Source: Nonomuraea sediminis (GTDB lineage: Bacteria; Actinomycetota; Actinomycetes; Streptosporangiales; Streptosporangiaceae). From it: DNA of 64,000 nt. The notes beneath the pieces are model-generated. The model was not told where the DNA came from. It made no database searches and saw nothing but the letters and a program-made list of their open reading frames with translations. Every line of letters starts with the position of its first letter. Position 1 is the first letter of the stretch. Below, one piece after another: positions 26,138 to 34,470 of the stretch. The position numbers and the translations under genes were made by a program. The stretch lies in the NCBI RefSeq assembly GCF_018531495.1, contig NZ_JAHDTI010000014.1, positions 124,001 to 188,000 on the forward strand, in the 5' to 3' direction.

Positions 26138-26859
26138 TCCCCTCCTGAGGCCAGGATCTCGGCCAGGTGCATGACGCGTACCCCGGTGCGCTGGCGTCCG
26201 AGGGCGCCGCCGATGTGCATCAGGCACGAGTTGTCGGCGGCGCACAGGACCTCGGCGCCGGTGTCCAGGACGTTGCGGACCTTGTCGGCGCACATGGCCG
26301 CCGAGATCGCCGGGTTCTTCACGCTGAAGGTGCCGCCGAAGCCGCAGCACTCGTCGGCCGCGCCCAGCGGCACCAGCGTCAGCCCCTTGACGTGGCTGAG
26401 CAGCCGGGTGGGGCGGTCGCCCAGGTGCAGCCCGCGCAGCGAATGGCACGTCGGGTGATATGTCACCCGGTGCGGGAAATATGCGCCTACGTCGTCGACT
26501 TTGAGGACGTCGATCAGGAACTCGGACAGGTCGTAGACCTTCGGCGCCACCTCGGCGATCGCCGCGGCTCCCCTGCTGCCCTGCCGTACCAGCTTGGGGT
26601 ACTGCTCGCGGACCATGGCCGCGCAGGAGCCGGACGGGGCGACCACGGCGTCGTAGCCGGCGAACACCTCGGTGAAGTGGCGCGCGAGCCGTACGCCCTC
26701 CTCGCGGTAGCCGGTGTTGACGTGCATCTGGCCGCAGCAGGTCTGCGCGGCGGGGAAGTCCACGTCCACGCCGAGCCTGCGCAGCAGCTTCACGACGGCC
26801 TTGCCGGTGCCGGGGAAGAGCGTGTCGTTCACACACGTGATGAACAGGGCGACTCTCAC
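26134..26859 (-). CDS. lutA: Lactate utilisation protein A, cysteine-rich (CCG) protein
   Basis: A 241-residue protein with two CCG domains: FPAAQTCCGQMHVN and LGAADECCGFGGTFS, plus the partner cysteines in PSGSC and HPTCHS. These ligate the unusual iron-sulfur cluster of the GlpC/HdrB-type subunits and form the lactate-oxidising complex with LutB. GTG 26859 is the start, with AAGGAG four bases upstream. First gene of the operon; divergent from its likely regulator, with a double TGGTCAGACCA operator in between. Confidence 0.95.
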   Translation of the reverse strand: MRVALFITCVNDTLFPGTGKAVVKLLRRLGVDVDFPAAQTCCGQMHVNTGYREEGVRLARHFTEVFAGYDAVVAPSGSCAAMVREQYPKLVRQGSRGAAAIAEVAPKVYDLSEFLIDVLKVDDVGAYFPHRVTYHPTCHSLRGLHLGDRPTRLLSHVKGLTLVPLGAADECCGFGGTFSVKNPAISAAMCADKVRNVLDTGAEVLCAADNSCLMHIGGALGRQRTGVRVMHLAEILASGGE

Positions 26860-26877
26860 GGCACTCCTTCCAAAGTA

Positions 26878-26904
26878 TGGTCAGACCACAGTATGGTCAG
26901 ACCA
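26878..26904. promoter_or_regulatory. Double FCD-GntR operator between lutA and its regulator
   Basis: Two identical palindromes TGGTCAGACCA (26878-26888 and 26894-26904), 16 bases centre to centre. The second extends to GTATGGTCAGACCATAC, a perfect 8-1-8 palindrome. This is the TGGTC-N-GACCA operator class of FadR/LldR-type regulators. It lies in the divergent promoter so the regulator probably controls both lutABC and itself; spacing of about one and a half helical turns places the two dimers on different faces. Confidence 0.85.
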
Positions 26905-26929
26905 TACATCGCGACAAGGGGGGACGCCC

Positions 26930-27613
26930 ATGGCCGAGCGGCGGACGCGGACCTTCGAAGGGGTGCTGGCGCAGATCGAGCGGCGCATCGTCGAGGACGG
27001 GCTGACCGTCGGCGACCGGCTGCCCGGCGAGCGGCAACTGGCCGAGCAGCTGCGGGTCGGCCGCTCGTCGGTACGGGAGGCGCTGCGCGTGCTCGAGACG
27101 CTCGGCGTGGTCTCCTCGCAGGTCGGGCGCGGCCCCGACGCGGGGGCCATCCTGACCTCCAGGCCGGACGGCGCGCTGACCGACCTGCTGCGGTTGCACC
27201 TCGGGCTGGCCGGGCTCGAGCTGCGCGAGGTGATCGACACCCGGCTGATGATCGAGCGGTGGGCCGCCACGCGCGCCGCCGTCGCCCGGGCCGACACCCA
27301 GGCGCTGGCCGGGGCGATCGCGGGCATGGACGCGGCGGGGTCGGCGGAGGAGTTCGTCGAGCACGACACGGCCTTCCACTGCGCCATCGCCGACGCCTCG
27401 GGCAACCGGCTCATCGCCGCGATCATGCGGTCGCTGCGCGACACGATGCGGCACTACGCGGTCGAGGCCGTCGAGAGCCTCGGCGACACCGCGGTCCTGC
27501 AGGCCGACCACCGGCGCATCATGGAGGCCATCCGCGCGGGCTCGGCCGACGAGGCGGCCGCGGCGGTGACCGCGCACCTGGAGCACGCCTACCCGGCGCT
27601 CTGGGATCGATAA
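26930..27613 (+). CDS. GntR-family (FadR/FCD, LldR-like) regulator of lactate utilisation
   Basis: A 227-residue regulator: N-terminal winged helix (GDRLPGERQLAEQLRVGRSS, VREALRVLETLGVV; about residues 22-65) and a C-terminal FCD helical bundle (80-220) with the metal/ligand residues expected in DTRLMIERW, FVEHDTAFHCAIADASGN and DHRRIMEAI. FCD regulators bind carboxylates, here presumably L-lactate, and release operator DNA. ATG 26930 follows AAGGGGGG by six bases. Divergent from lutABC across the double operator. Confidence 0.92.
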   Translation: MAERRTRTFEGVLAQIERRIVEDGLTVGDRLPGERQLAEQLRVGRSSVREALRVLETLGVVSSQVGRGPDAGAILTSRPDGALTDLLRLHLGLAGLELREVIDTRLMIERWAATRAAVARADTQALAGAIAGMDAAGSAEEFVEHDTAFHCAIADASGNRLIAAIMRSLRDTMRHYAVEAVESLGDTAVLQADHRRIMEAIRAGSADEAAAAVTAHLEHAYPALWDR

Positions 27614-27680
27614 GCAGGGCTTCTCGATCGGTACGAATCCCGCCATTGATGGCGCTCCGGGGCTCCGGCAGGGTCGCACC

Positions 27681-28418
27681 ATGACTGCGACCATTGACAT
27701 CCGCGAGCCCAGGAAGATCCTCATGGTGGCCTCCAACCCGGCCGTCTCCGGCCAGACGGGCTGGCCGATCGGGTTCTGGTGGGCCGAGCTGACCCATCCG
27801 TACTGGGAGTTCACCGAGCACGGCTACCAGGTGGACATCGCCAGCCCCGACGGTGGAGCGCTCCAGGCCGACTCGTGGAGCGACCCTCGCGACGAGTCCG
27901 GCTACTCGGCCGACGACCTGCTCAGCCTGGGCTTCATCACCTCACCACGGCACTCGGCGCTGGTGGAGAAGACCCCGGCGCTGTCGGAGCTGGACCTGGA
28001 CTCCTACGACGCCGTGTTCCTCGTCGGCGGCCAGGCGCCGATGTACACCTTCCACGACGACACCCGGGTGCACGAGCTGGCCGCCCGGTTCCACCAGGCG
28101 GGGAAGATCACGGCGGTGGTGTGCCACGCCACCTGCATCCTGTTGAAGACGCGGCTGTCCGACGGGGAGCTGCTGGTGGCGGGCAAGACGTGGACCGGGT
28201 TCGCCAACTCCGAGGAGGACTACGCCGACGACTACGTCGGGCAGCGGATCCAGCCGTTCCGCATCGAGGATCAGGCCAAGGAGCTGGCGGGCACCAACTT
28301 CGTGGTGGCCGGGCGGTTCCGCCCGCACGCCGTACGGGATGGGCTGCTGATCACGGGGCAGCAGCAGTACTCCGGGGTGGCCGCCGCGCGACTGGTGATC
28401 CAGGCCCTGGGACAATAG
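27681..28418 (+). CDS. DJ-1/PfpI (Hsp31-like) family protein
   Basis: A 245-residue type-1 glutamine-amidotransferase-like protein. The nucleophile elbow reads AVVCHATCILL (Cys in VVCHA about residue 150), with a preceding acid in SGYSADDLL/EKTPALSE and the YDAVFLVGGQAPMYTF turn of the class. Members act as glyoxalase III/deglycase, chaperone or amidase; the exact role is unknown. It is followed seven bases later by a LysR gene in the same direction, which may control it. Only a weak ribosome site (GGCAGGG) precedes the ATG. Confidence 0.88.
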   Translation: MTATIDIREPRKILMVASNPAVSGQTGWPIGFWWAELTHPYWEFTEHGYQVDIASPDGGALQADSWSDPRDESGYSADDLLSLGFITSPRHSALVEKTPALSELDLDSYDAVFLVGGQAPMYTFHDDTRVHELAARFHQAGKITAVVCHATCILLKTRLSDGELLVAGKTWTGFANSEEDYADDYVGQRIQPFRIEDQAKELAGTNFVVAGRFRPHAVRDGLLITGQQQYSGVAAARLVIQALGQ

Positions 28419-28424
28419 GGGGCC

Positions 28425-29309
28425 ATGGAGGAGGAACGCGTCGATCTGGCCGCGATGGAGGCGTTCCTCACGCTGGCCGAGGAGCTCCACTTCGGCAGGA
28501 CCGCCGACCGGCTGCTCATCACGCAGCCCCGGGTCAGCCAGCTCATCCGGTCGCTCGAGCGGCGCGTGGGCGGGCGGCTGTTCGAGCGGACCAGCCGCCG
28601 GGTCTCGCTGACCCCGCTGGGCGTGCGGCTCAGGGACCGGGCCAGGCCCGCCTACGCCGAACTGCGGGAGGCGGTCACGGAGGCGCGCCGGTCGGCGCGC
28701 GGGCTGCGGATCGGGTTCCTGGGCGCCTACAGTGAGGCGCTGAGCCCGGTGCTGGCCGCCTACCGCGGGCCGGTGGAGCTGGCCGAGATCCACTGGGGGG
28801 ACCTGTTCGGTCCGCTGCGGCGCGGCGAGGTGGACGTGCAGGTCACGCTGTGGCCCGTCGAGCAGCCCGACCTGGCCGCGGTCACGGTGCCTGGCGAGTC
28901 GGCCCGGGTGCTGGCGATCGCGCGGGCGCATCCGCTGGCGCGGCGGGAGAGCGTGTCGCTGGAGGATCTGGCGGGCCTGCCGATCGTGCAGCCGCACGCG
29001 GGCGTGCCCGCCGAGCTGCGGGCGACTTTCTGGCCTCCGGCCACCACGCCGTCGGGCCGTCCCATCCCGCCGGGGCCGGTGGCCGCGAGCCATCACGAGA
29101 TGCTGGCGCACGTGGCCGACGGCCGGTGCGGCTTCGTCACGTGCACCACGCTCGTCGAGCACTACGGCCATCCGCGCGTCACCTACGTCCCGGTGACCGG
29201 GATGCCGCCCGCCAGGGCCGCGCTGTGCTGGCTGCGCTCGGCGGAGAACGAGCGGATCAGGGAGTTCGCCCTACTGGCGGGTGTCGGCGACCGTGCAGTT
29301 CGTCCCTGA
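28425..29309 (+). CDS. LysR-family transcriptional regulator
   Basis: A 294-residue LysR protein. The N-terminal helix-turn-helix is standard (AMEAFLTLAEELHFGRTADR; PRVSQLIRSLERRVGGRLFE) and the ligand domain follows from about residue 88 (RGLRIGFLGAYSEAL). Effector unknown. It is unusual in being co-directional with, not divergent from, its likely target (the DJ-1-like gene). The last 39 bases (29271-29309) overlap the 3' end of the convergent sulfatase gene. Confidence 0.9.
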   Translation: MEEERVDLAAMEAFLTLAEELHFGRTADRLLITQPRVSQLIRSLERRVGGRLFERTSRRVSLTPLGVRLRDRARPAYAELREAVTEARRSARGLRIGFLGAYSEALSPVLAAYRGPVELAEIHWGDLFGPLRRGEVDVQVTLWPVEQPDLAAVTVPGESARVLAIARAHPLARRESVSLEDLAGLPIVQPHAGVPAELRATFWPPATTPSGRPIPPGPVAASHHEMLAHVADGRCGFVTCTTLVEHYGHPRVTYVPVTGMPPARAALCWLRSAENERIREFALLAGVGDRAVRP

Positions 29310-30710
29310 GCAGGTGTGCATCGCCTCCAGGCGGGTGTCCAGGTTCCGCAGCAGCGCGGGATCCGCGGTGGCGGCGATGTTGTGCAGTTCCCAGGGGTCC
29401 TTGGCCAGGTCGTAGAGCTGGGTCTCCCCGGTGTCGTACTTGACGTAGGTGTACTGCTCGGTGCGCAGCGCCGTGTAGGGCGGCACCGGCGTCTGCCTGG
29501 CCGAGGCGGCGCTGCTCGGGCGGGTGAACTCGATCAGCGCGTTGTGCCGCCACGTCTCCGGATGCTGACCCTGCAGCACCGGCAGCAGCGAGCGCCCCTC
29601 GGCGAAGGACGGTGTGGCGGCGCCGCCCAGGGCGGCGAACGTCGGCGACAGGTCGACCGTGTCCGCCATGTCCTTGATCACCGAACCGGCCTTGATCCCC
29701 GGCCCGCGCACCACCAGCGGCACCCTGATGGCCTCGTCGAACGGGGTGGTCTTGCCCTGCCTGAGCCGGTGGGTGCCCAGGTGGAAGCCGTTGTCGGAGC
29801 TGAAGAAGATGTAGGTGTCGTCGAGCTTGCCCGCCGCCTGCAGGGTCCCGACGATCGAGCCGACCATGTCGTCCACGCCGAGCATGGAGCGCAGCCTGGC
29901 GCGGTAGCGCTCGTCGACGCGCGCGATGCCGTCCTCGTGCAGCATGGGCAGGTTGCGTAGCCACTGCGGCTCGGCCGACACGTCCGCCTGGTTGAAGTCC
30001 GGCGTGCGCGGCGCCTGGGCGTCGGGGAAGGCGTTCATGTGGCGGACCGCCGGGTTGTTCGGGTTGTGCGGGGCGATCGGCGCCAGGTAGAGGAAGAAGG
30101 GCTGCTTGGAGGTGGTGATGAAGTCGCGGGCCTTGCGGGACAGCACGTCGGACAGGTAGTCGGCCTCCGACCAGCCGTAGTCGACCAGCTTGCCGTTCTC
30201 GTTGAGGCGGTAGCCGTACTCCTGGTAGAGGTTGCGGACCGGGACGTCCCACTCGTTCCAGCCCGGCGGCACGTACGTCTCGGGGGCGCTCGTGCCCGGG
30301 TAGTGGTTGAGGTACTTGCCCATCAGTCCGGTCCGGTAGCCGGCCTGGGTCATCCAGGTGCCGATCGTGGAACGTTCCAGGCCTAGCGCGTAGAAGCGGT
30401 CGAAACCACCCTCGGGCGGGGTGTTGGTCCAGACGCCGTGGCTGTGGACGTACTGGGAGCGCAGAATCGACGAGCGCGACGGGCAGCACCAGGAGTTCGT
30501 CACGAAGAAGCGGTCGAACGAGGCGCCCTGCCGTACCAGCTGCTGCGTGATGTTGGGGAAGTACTGCAGCGTGCCGCTGTCCAGGTCATCGGTGAGGACG
30601 AAGATGATGTTCGGTTTGGGGGCCCGCGCCTCCCCCTCGGCCGCCGCCGGAATGGCGGCCGTGATCATGAGTGGCAGCAGACAGAGCAGCCGTCGGAGAC
30701 CCTTGAGCAC
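29271..30710 (-). CDS. Secreted sulfatase (formylglycine-dependent)
   Basis: A 479-residue enzyme with an N-terminal Sec signal peptide (about residues 1-25, cleavage near AAAEGEA). It has the sulfatase metal site PNIIFVLTDDLDSG, the formylglycine motif CCPSRSSILR (first Cys of CxPSR, about residue 76) and the second signature GKYLNHYPG. FSSDNGFHLGTHR and WELHNIAATADP fit the arylsulfatase/N-acetylglucosamine-6-sulfatase branch. The substrate is probably a sulfated polysaccharide or aryl ester outside the cell. An FGE activase is needed but not in the window. GTG 30710 is the start. Convergent 39-base overlap with the LysR gene. Confidence 0.92.
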   Translation of the reverse strand: MLKGLRRLLCLLPLMITAAIPAAAEGEARAPKPNIIFVLTDDLDSGTLQYFPNITQQLVRQGASFDRFFVTNSWCCPSRSSILRSQYVHSHGVWTNTPPEGGFDRFYALGLERSTIGTWMTQAGYRTGLMGKYLNHYPGTSAPETYVPPGWNEWDVPVRNLYQEYGYRLNENGKLVDYGWSEADYLSDVLSRKARDFITTSKQPFFLYLAPIAPHNPNNPAVRHMNAFPDAQAPRTPDFNQADVSAEPQWLRNLPMLHEDGIARVDERYRARLRSMLGVDDMVGSIVGTLQAAGKLDDTYIFFSSDNGFHLGTHRLRQGKTTPFDEAIRVPLVVRGPGIKAGSVIKDMADTVDLSPTFAALGGAATPSFAEGRSLLPVLQGQHPETWRHNALIEFTRPSSAASARQTPVPPYTALRTEQYTYVKYDTGETQLYDLAKDPWELHNIAATADPALLRNLDTRLEAMHTCSGTNCTVADTRQ

Positions 30711-30739
30711 AGAAAGTGACTTCCCCGAAAGACCTCACA

Positions 30740-30771
30740 TTGACACTCAAGCTTACCTGCGGCACTAATAG
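30740..30771 (+). promoter_or_regulatory. Possible promoter of the LLM oxidoreductase gene
   Basis: A consensus TTGACA (30740-30745) is followed after 19-20 bases by CTAATAG (30765-30771). Spacing is longer than ideal, so the pairing is tentative. The segment is AT-rich compared with its surroundings and leads to a good ribosome site (CGGAGG) before ATG 30794. Confidence 0.3.
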
Positions 30772-30793
30772 AACTTAATTCCGGAGGTGTCTC

Positions 30794-31795
30794 ATGAAGC
30801 TCGGCCTGAACCTCGGCTACTGGCAGCGCGACCCCGACGACGCCACCGAGACCGTCCTGGCAGCGGAACGGCTCGGTTACGACTCGGTCTGGACCGCCGA
30901 GGCCTACGGCAGCGACGTCTTCACCCCGCTGGCCTGGTACGGCGCCCGAACCACCCGCATCAAGCTGGGCACCTCGATCGCCCAGCTGTCGGCCCGCCCG
31001 CCGGTCACCACCGCGATGACCGCGATGACCCTGGACGCGCTGAGCGGCGGCCGGCTGCTGCTCGGCGTCGGCGCCTCCGGCCCGCAGGTGGTCGAGGGCT
31101 GGTACGGCCAGCCGTTCGCCAAACCGCTGGCCAGGACCCGCGAGTACGTGGAGATCATGCGGCAGGTGTGGCGGCGCGAGGCGCCGGTCACCTCCGACGG
31201 CGTGCACTACCCGCTGCCGCTGCCCGGCGGGCTGGGCAAGCCGCTCAAGCTCATCACCCACCCGCCGCGCCCCGACATCCCCGTCTACCTGGGCGCGGAG
31301 GGTCCCAAGAACGTCGCGCTCGCCACGGAGATCGCCCAGGGCTGGTTACCGCTGTTCGCCTTCCCCGGCAAGATCACGCAGATGTACGGCGAGGCGTTGA
31401 GCGGCCGCAAGCCGGACTTCGACATCGCGGCCATGGTCATGGTCGTCATCTCCAACGACATCAGGGCCGCGCTGGACGGCGTCAAGATGATGCTGACGCT
31501 CTACATCGGCGGGATGGGCGCCAAGCAGCGCAACTTCCACGCCGACATCATCGGGCGGATGGGCTACGCCGAGGCGGCCGCCCACATCCAGTCGCTCTAC
31601 CTGGCCGGGCGCAGGCAGGAGGCCTTCGAGGCCATCCCCGACGAGCTCGCCGACGGCATCTCCCTGGTCGGGCCACCGGCCCGCATCAAGGAACGCCTGC
31701 AGGCCTGGCACGACTCCCCCGTCACCAGCCTGCTGATCATGGGCCCCCGCGACGAGAACTCCCTCCGCACCATCCGCGACCTCGTCCTGTCCTGA
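30794..31795 (+). CDS. LLM-class (F420-dependent) oxidoreductase
   Basis: A 333-residue luciferase-like TIM barrel. Typical segments are MKLGLNLGYW at the start, AERLGYDSVWTAEAYG, LSGGRLLLGVGASGPQVVEG and ARTREYVEIMRQVW. The sequence fits the F420-using branch common in actinobacteria rather than FMN-luciferases. Substrate unknown. CGGAGGTGTCTC precedes the ATG with good spacing. Divergent from the sulfatase; nearly touches the convergent ABC permease at its end. Confidence 0.88.
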   Translation: MKLGLNLGYWQRDPDDATETVLAAERLGYDSVWTAEAYGSDVFTPLAWYGARTTRIKLGTSIAQLSARPPVTTAMTAMTLDALSGGRLLLGVGASGPQVVEGWYGQPFAKPLARTREYVEIMRQVWRREAPVTSDGVHYPLPLPGGLGKPLKLITHPPRPDIPVYLGAEGPKNVALATEIAQGWLPLFAFPGKITQMYGEALSGRKPDFDIAAMVMVVISNDIRAALDGVKMMLTLYIGGMGAKQRNFHADIIGRMGYAEAAAHIQSLYLAGRRQEAFEAIPDELADGISLVGPPARIKERLQAWHDSPVTSLLIMGPRDENSLRTIRDLVLS

Positions 31796-31804
31796 CCGGT
31801 CGGG

Positions 31805-33712
31805 CTAGTCCGGGCGGGGGGCGGGGTCGGTGGTTACGGCGCGGAGGAGGGGCTTGCTGAGGGCGCCGGCGCCGATGACGCCGGCGAAGCCGGCGACCAC
31901 GCAGGTGACCAGCGTGACGACGCCGCCGACGCTCATCCCGCCCATCATGAAGGGCACCGCGCAGAACAAGCCGACCAGGATCGCGCCGCCGCCCATGACC
32001 GTCAGCGGGATCAGTGTCTCGGCGCGCCTGGCTCTGTCCAGGACCTCGAGCGGCGTGCCCGCCAGGCGCAGCAGCGCGTAGGTCTGCCGCCGGTCCAGGA
32101 CGGAGGAGGCCGCGGTGATCCCCGCGCTGGCGATCGCCACCAGGAACGACACCGACAGCACGATCACCGTGCCGGCCCCGATGTCGGAGAAGACCTGCAC
32201 GCCCACCCGGTCGATGTCGGCCGGGGTGGTGGGCGTGTGCCCGGGCGACAGGTCGGACAGAGCCGTCCGCGCCTTGTCCATCGTGGCGGGGTCGACGCCG
32301 GTGCCGAGCGCGGCCACGACGCTCTTCTTCTGGGCCGCGACGGTCGCCGTCACCCCGGCCTGCTGCAGCCGCTGCCGCGCCTGTTCGACGGCCGAGGCGG
32401 GCGCCGTCACGCTGAGCTGGCCGTCGACGGTGTTCCCGATCAGCGCCCCGGGGTTCAGCAGGCCGAGGAACCCGGCCACGAAGCCGGTCATGGCCACGCC
32501 GCTGACCGTGCGCCAGGCCGAGCGCGGGTCGTCGATGAGCCGCCGCCCCGCCAGCAGCCGCCCTGGACGGCGGGCGCCCTTGGCGGTGATCCGCCCGATG
32601 ACGCCCACCACCCACGGACCGACCAGGTTGATGCACAGGAACGCAAGCCCGATCGCCCCCGCGACGATCGCGACGCTGGCCTGCCTGCTCAGCAGCGGGA
32701 ACGCGGCCAGTACGGCCAGCAGCACGACCACCCTGATCGCCTTCATGCCGGGCGGCGTCTCCCGCTTGGCCACCCCCAGCGGGCTGACCACCACGCGCCG
32801 CAGCCCGACCACGGCCGACAGGCCCACCAGCAGCGGCACGGCCACCAGCACGCCCAGCATGGCCAGCGGGTGCGGCCACAGGTCGCCGGCGAACCAGGCG
32901 CCGCCCTGCATCGGGATGCGGCTGAGCAGCGGCGTCGCCACGGCGTAGGCGGCGGTGCCGAGCAGGCTGCCGGCGAAGGCGACGATCACCGCCTCGGCCG
33001 CGGTCATGCCGACCACCTGGCCGGGCGTCGCGCCCACCAGCCGCAGCGCCGCCAGCCGCTGGTCGCGCCTGGCCACGGTGAGCCTGGCCGCCGCGCCGCC
33101 GAAGACCAGCAGCGGTACCACCATGAGCACGCTGGCGATGAGCGCGAGGATGCGGTATCCCTGCGCCTCGTCGGAGAACCTGCCGTCGAAGTTCGCGATC
33201 TTCGCGGGAGGGGCGGGCGCGGCGGCGAGCGAGCGCTTGGCGGTCATGGCCGGGTCGTCAGGGCGGTGCCCCACGACGGCCACCAGCTCGTCCGGGTACA
33301 CCAGCGCGTCGTCGCCGAGCACGCCCTTGACGCCCTTGTAGCGGTCGGCGAGCTGGTCGGCGGGCAGCTCGCGGGCCAGCTTGGCCAGCGCGGGCGACAG
33401 CCACACCTCGCCGGGCTGGGGGAAGTTGTCCATGCCGGGGGGCGGCCGCACGCCGGAGCGCAGCGCGGCCAGGTCGATCACCGTGATCGGCTTGTCGCGC
33501 ACGTAGTCGTAGCGGGGCGCCTCGACGGCCACCGGGTCGGCGGCCGCCACCGGGTTGCGCCAGGCCCCGCGCTCGCCCCTGGCGGCGAAGGCGAAGTTGG
33601 CCGCCACCGCGAACAGCAGCAGCGCGGTGGAGATCGCCACCGCGCCGAGCGTCAGCCAGGTCCCGAGCATGCCGCCGCCCTTGAGCAGCCGCCAGGTCAG
33701 GTTCAGGTTCAT
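31805..33712 (-). CDS. FtsX-type ABC transporter permease
   Basis: A 635-residue membrane protein with an N-terminal helix (about 15-40), a long extracytoplasmic part, then two FtsX-type helical blocks (about 200-400, QGYRILALIASVLMVVPLL, and 500-625, GTVIVLSVSFLVAIASAGI). The intracellular DQRLAALRLVGATPGQV segment is the coupling loop. This two-block layout is the MacB/LolE-like mechanotransmission type used for export of lipids, peptides or toxins. ATG 33712 overlaps the ATPase stop (ATGA), so both form one transporter. Confidence 0.88.
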   Translation of the reverse strand: MNLNLTWRLLKGGGMLGTWLTLGAVAISTALLLFAVAANFAFAARGERGAWRNPVAAADPVAVEAPRYDYVRDKPITVIDLAALRSGVRPPPGMDNFPQPGEVWLSPALAKLARELPADQLADRYKGVKGVLGDDALVYPDELVAVVGHRPDDPAMTAKRSLAAAPAPPAKIANFDGRFSDEAQGYRILALIASVLMVVPLLVFGGAAARLTVARRDQRLAALRLVGATPGQVVGMTAAEAVIVAFAGSLLGTAAYAVATPLLSRIPMQGGAWFAGDLWPHPLAMLGVLVAVPLLVGLSAVVGLRRVVVSPLGVAKRETPPGMKAIRVVVLLAVLAAFPLLSRQASVAIVAGAIGLAFLCINLVGPWVVGVIGRITAKGARRPGRLLAGRRLIDDPRSAWRTVSGVAMTGFVAGFLGLLNPGALIGNTVDGQLSVTAPASAVEQARQRLQQAGVTATVAAQKKSVVAALGTGVDPATMDKARTALSDLSPGHTPTTPADIDRVGVQVFSDIGAGTVIVLSVSFLVAIASAGITAASSVLDRRQTYALLRLAGTPLEVLDRARRAETLIPLTVMGGGAILVGLFCAVPFMMGGMSVGGVVTLVTCVVAGFAGVIGAGALSKPLLRAVTTDPAPRPD

Positions 33713-34380
33713 GCCGCGGCCACCAGCAGCCTGCCGTCGCGGACCTCCACCGTGCGGTCGCACCAGCCGGCCACGTTCGGGTCGTGGGTGACCACGATCA
33801 GGGAGGCGCCGTTGTGCTTGGTGGCCTCCACCAGCAGCCGCATCGTCTCCTGGCCGGTGTTCTGGTCGAGCGCGCCGGTGGGCTCGTCGGCGAACACCAC
33901 GGCCGGCTTGGTCACCAGCGCTCTGGCGATGGCCACCCGCTGCGCCTGCCCGCCGGACAGCTCGCCCGGTCGCCGGGTCTCCATGCCCTGCAGGCCGAGG
34001 GGGCCGAACCACTCCCTGGCCTGCCGTACGGCCTGGGCTCTCGGCACGTCGCCGAGCATGAGCGGGAGGGCCACGTTCTCCTCGGCGGGCAGCTCGGGCA
34101 GCAGCTGGCCGAACTGGAAGACGAAGCCGAAGCGGGTGCGGCGCAGGGCGCTGCGCTGGCGCTCGCGCATCGCGTCGATGCGCTGGCCGAGCAGGTGCAC
34201 CTCGCCCGAGTCCGGCTTCATGATGCCCGCCAGGCAGTGCAGCAGGGTCGACTTGCCCGAACCGCTCGGGCCCATGATCGCCACGGCCTCGCCCGCCCGC
34301 ACCGCGATGTCCACCCCGCCCAGGGCGACCGTCTGGCCGAAGCGCTTGGCCAGGGCCTGTCCCACGAGTACGTCATTCAT
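33709..34380 (-). CDS. ABC transporter ATP-binding protein (MacB/LolD type)
   Basis: A 223-residue ATPase: Walker A GPSGSGKST, Q-loop FVFQFGQLLPELPAEENV, signature LSGGQAQRVAI, Walker B AVVFADEPTGALD and H-loop VTHDPNVAGW. The DEPTGALDxxTG pattern is characteristic of the MacB/LolD subfamily, matching the FtsX-type permease it is coupled to. ATG 34380 begins the standard N-terminus. Divergent from a response-regulator gene across a 90-base gap with a palindrome, so the regulator probably controls the exporter. Confidence 0.92.
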   Translation of the reverse strand: MNDVLVGQALAKRFGQTVALGGVDIAVRAGEAVAIMGPSGSGKSTLLHCLAGIMKPDSGEVHLLGQRIDAMRERQRSALRRTRFGFVFQFGQLLPELPAEENVALPLMLGDVPRAQAVRQAREWFGPLGLQGMETRRPGELSGGQAQRVAIARALVTKPAVVFADEPTGALDQNTGQETMRLLVEATKHNGASLIVVTHDPNVAGWCDRTVEVRDGRLLVAAA

Positions 34381-34437
34381 GGCGTCCAGCCTGCTGATCG
34401 GGCCCCGGCGGGCGGATCGGCCAGGTGTCCAGGGCTC

Positions 34438-34455
34438 ATCGGCCGAACGGCCGAT
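34438..34455. promoter_or_regulatory. Perfect 8-2-8 palindrome, likely response-regulator binding site
   Basis: ATCGGCCG-AA-CGGCCGAT lies between the ABC ATPase and response-regulator starts and ends two bases before the -10 box (34458-34463) of the regulator gene. Position in the core promoter suggests autoregulation and joint control of the exporter. Confidence 0.6.
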
Positions 34456-34457
34456 CT

Positions 34458-34463
34458 TAGAGT
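34458..34463 (+). promoter_or_regulatory. -10 box of probable leaderless promoter (response regulator)
   Basis: TAGAGT ends seven bases before the GTG at 34471; no separate ribosome site is present. Confidence 0.5.
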
Positions 34464-34470
34464 GGGGTGC

